Translations under genes and position numbers: made by a program
Shown here: positions 63,473 to 64,000 of the stretch, piece by piece
Layout of the letters: each line of letters begins with the position of its first letter
How positions within the stretch are numbered: position 1 is the first letter of the stretch
Notes under the pieces: model-generated
The model's database searches: none
What the model was told of the DNA's origin: nothing
What the model saw: only the letters and a program-made list of their open reading frames with translations
Assembly: GCA_026989055.1 (NCBI GenBank)
Contig: JALSKC010000083.1
Coordinates: 27,374 to 91,373, forward strand
Direction: 5' to 3'
DNA from: Paracoccaceae bacterium
GTDB lineage: Bacteria > Pseudomonadota > Alphaproteobacteria > Rhodobacterales > Rhodobacteraceae
DNA: 64,000 bases

Positions 63473-63872
63473 TTTTCCGGTTCGATTTCGCGGCCCGGCC
63501 CGGACAGCCGCCGGCGGTCGTGTCTTGTGAGACCGCCCGGCGCCCGCTGCCGCGGCGAGCTTCCTGCGACCGTTCGCGCCAGCCTTGCCGGCCATGTGTG
63601 CGCGGATGGGGCAGGGGATGGGCGGGAAATGGGCAGGAGCGGAGGGGGCGAAGACGGAGCCCGCCGTGCAGGGGCCGGCGGGGTTTTGCGGGCGTGTTGC
63701 CACCGGTGAGGCACGGCTGCGGGATGGCCGCGGGATGGCCGCGGGGGTGCAGGAAGGTCGCCGCTCCTGCCCGCCGGCAGGCACCGCCCGCAGCGCCCGG
63801 TTCCGCTCTCCGGCCTCCGGCGCCGATTCCCCGCCGGCGCTGCCTGGCCGTGCCGCCGTGTCGTCAGCCCTG
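63473..63872. other. Gap behind the tRNA without a recognisable gene
   Basis: 400 bp, GC-rich. No frame shows a family motif. There is no clear terminator for the tRNA. A short imperfect direct repeat (GGGATGGCCGC, twice) occurs near 63720-63745. Confidence 0.45.
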
Positions 63873-63904
63873 TCAGCGCCTGTCGTAGTCAGCGCCTGTC
63901 GTAG
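63873..63904. repeat. 16-bp tandem duplication spanning a stop codon
   Basis: TCAGCGCCTGTCGTAG occurs at 63873-63888 and 63889-63904. The right copy encodes the last residues and stop of the minus-strand gene; the left copy repeats the same bases just past the stop. Confidence 0.9.
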
Positions 63905-63999
63905 TAGAGCCCGACCACATGTTCGGCTTCGGCGAAGAACAGCCAGCGCTGGGCAAACACCCCTGCCAGATGCAGCGCGCCGGCCAGCGCGAGCAGCGC
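63889..63999 (-). CDS. C-terminus of a probable DmsC-type anchor subunit (partial)
   Basis: The right edge carries 36 codons of a membrane protein ending WLFFAEAEHVVGLYYDRR then TGA, preceded by a hydrophobic Ala/Leu/Gly helix. RWLFFAEAxHVVxLYY is typical of the last segment of dimethyl sulfoxide reductase anchor subunits, which bind menaquinol or ubiquinol for a molybdoenzyme. Only the end is visible and the assignment is tentative. Confidence 0.45.
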   Translation of the reverse strand, partial: ALLALAGALHLAGVFAQRWLFFAEAEHVVGLYYDRR

Positions 64000-64000
64000 C

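Overview
The window looks like a chromosomal segment of a GC-rich alphaproteobacterium of the Rhodobacterales (Rhodobacter/Paracoccus-like). The evidence is a MipZ division regulator, an F0 ATP synthase operon (I-a-c-b'-b) separate from F1, a zinc-free L31, a GT14-DUF5928 glycosyltransferase next to a sulfotransferase, BluB directly behind rpsP, and hairpin-rich intergenic mosaic repeats that I recall from this order. I saw no prophage, transposase, CRISPR array or rRNA. It reads as core genome with a few accessory patches. Genes are packed tightly: most same-strand neighbours overlap by ATGA or TGATG.

Layout. 1-9.6 kb (minus strand): mipZ, an APC-type permease, then the translation operon ffh / three GNAT acetyltransferases / chorismate mutase / rpsP / bluB / rimM / trmD / rplS / rpmE, read from a predicted promoter near 9.54 kb. 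9.7-12 kb: a family-8-like glycosyltransferase, a CDGSH Fe-S protein, an EamA exporter and an ArsR regulator. 12.2-14.9 kb: atpI-atpB-atpE-atpF'-atpF behind a good sigma70-type promoter. 15.4-21.2 kb: DEAD-box helicase, FadR-type GntR regulator, OmpA lipoprotein, AraC-Ogt fusion, nth and a PfkB kinase. 21.4-24.6 kb: divergent sulfotransferase and GT14 enzyme, HIT protein, small zinc-finger protein. 25-29.7 kb: polA, a CDF metal exporter and an enoyl-CoA hydratase, all overlapping or nearly so. 30-32.4 kb (minus): capsule-type exporter genes kpsT-kpsE without kpsM.

32.8-40.5 kb holds a ten-gene Mrp/Mbh-like operon in the order E-F-G-DUF4040-B-C-D, followed by two more antiporter-type subunits and an unrecognised 103-residue membrane protein. 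It has three pump-type subunits and no full-length MrpA. 40.6-48 kb: a uracil-DNA glycosylase-family protein, then mreB-mreC-mreD-mrdA-rodA-ghrA on the minus strand (cell elongation plus a 2-hydroxyacid dehydrogenase).

48.4-52.9 kb is the most interesting stretch. leuA is preceded by a 30-codon leader peptide ending in Leu-Arg-Leu-Leu-Ser-Cys-Leu-stop, whose last codons form one arm of two nested perfect 10-bp stems. This looks like a leucine attenuator on a probably leaderless transcript. Next to it a perfect AT-rich 22-bp palindrome precedes a membrane-anchored c-type cytochrome and a TetR regulator, followed tail-to-tail by an exported protein built of 18 uniform 23-residue MORN repeats.

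53-64 kb: nadE, gltX, an HD-domain protein and a gamma-glutamylcyclotransferase-like protein; a tandem glycine riboswitch driving gcvT-gcvH-gcvP, then thpR and trxC; tRNA-Ala(CGC); and the C-terminus of a probable DmsC-type anchor protein at the right edge.

A second theme is the number of perfect short tandem repeats (7-19 bp units) in gaps between genes: 9541, 17633, 29978, 41331, 48001, 48173 and 63873. Several duplicate a regulatory element: a -35 box, a Shine-Dalgarno sequence, or a stop codon.
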